Source: Sulfurospirillum sp.
GTDB taxonomy: Bacteria; Campylobacterota; Campylobacteria; Campylobacterales; Sulfurospirillaceae
NCBI GenBank assembly: GCA_026987955.1
Contig: JALSME010000130.1
Span: 1-32,298, forward strand
Length of the DNA: 32,298 nt
Direction of reading: 5' to 3'
Shown here piece after piece: positions 32,173 through 32,298 of this stretch. The notes beneath the pieces are model-generated. The model was not told the origin of the DNA, did not search any database, and was given only the letters and a program-made list of their open reading frames with translations. Position numbers and translations under genes: made by a program. Every line of letters begins with the position of its first letter. The stretch's first letter is position 1.

Positions 32173-32298
32173 TGAATATACTTATAACAGGCTGTTCAAC
32201 AGGCATAGGGTATTTTTGTGCAAAAGCACTTCGTGAAGAGGGGTATAGAGTTTTAGCTACTTGCAGGTATGAAAAAGATGTTAAAAGATTGCAAGAAG
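32172..32298 (+). CDS. Short-chain dehydrogenase/reductase, 3' truncated by window end
   Basis: Only the first 42 codons are present. They read MNILITGCSTGIGYFCAKAL, the Rossmann nucleotide-binding loop TGxxxGIG of the SDR family, then a beta-alpha turn to LATCRYEKDV. The ATG overlaps the stop of the DUF1016 gene by one base, so they may be co-translated. Substrate cannot be judged from this part. Confidence 0.85.
   Translation, partial: MNILITGCSTGIGYFCAKALREEGYRVLATCRYEKDVKRLQE

Overview
The window is AT-rich, gene-dense bacterial DNA, most likely from a free-living member of the Campylobacterota (Sulfurimonas/Sulfurovum/Arcobacter-like). The first third carries accB-accC, a SurA-like gene, gltX, malic enzyme, upp and an mqnA-type futalosine-pathway gene. 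From memory, this resembles the Cj1285-Cj1291 neighbourhood of Campylobacter jejuni. Other lineage-typical signs are menaquinone synthesis by the futalosine route, carboxynorspermidine synthase, and a catalase paired with a small ankyrin protein. I see no rRNA, tRNA or CRISPR array.

Layout. 1-9143 is core metabolism: biotin carboxylase subunits, a periplasmic SurA-like protein, glutamyl-tRNA synthetase, malic enzyme, adenylate kinase, uracil phosphoribosyltransferase, then (minus strand) mqnA and glutamate dehydrogenase. A duplicated 80-bp structured repeat lies between upp and gdhA. 9221-12944 is one tight operon: threonine-aldolase-like enzyme, MoaD, MoaE, MoeA and an MscS channel. 12934-14675 holds an MFS exporter and a YqaA/DedA-like membrane protein that has no normal start codon. 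14752-15735 encodes a phosphagen (guanidino) kinase, unusual in bacteria.

15789-26008 is a metal and redox-stress island: DUF411 protein, two small cytochromes c, a two-component system, two Spy/CpxP-like proteins (one very Met-rich), catalase plus ankyrin protein, a copper P-type ATPase, a Tat-type multicopper oxidase and a SHOCT membrane protein. Three transcription units in this island (16513, 19856 and 26008, all minus) share a direct-repeat box with 11-bp period at exactly 7 bp from a -10 hexamer. This suggests one regulon, plausibly controlled by the two-component system at 16542-18338. That system's sensor kinase has its natural start out of frame at an A8 tract, so it may be switched off, phase-variable, or affected by a sequence error.

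26125-32298 is more mixed: a DUF4143-type ATPase, a 268-bp element with 32-bp terminal inverted repeats enclosing two long hairpins (MITE-like or structured RNA), a second two-component system, rdgB, carboxynorspermidine synthase, a DUF1016/YhcG nuclease-like gene and the start of an SDR gene cut by the window end.

The strongest candidates for something undescribed are the double-hairpin element at 27375-27642, the three-promoter direct-repeat regulon, and the A8 frameshift in its likely sensor kinase.
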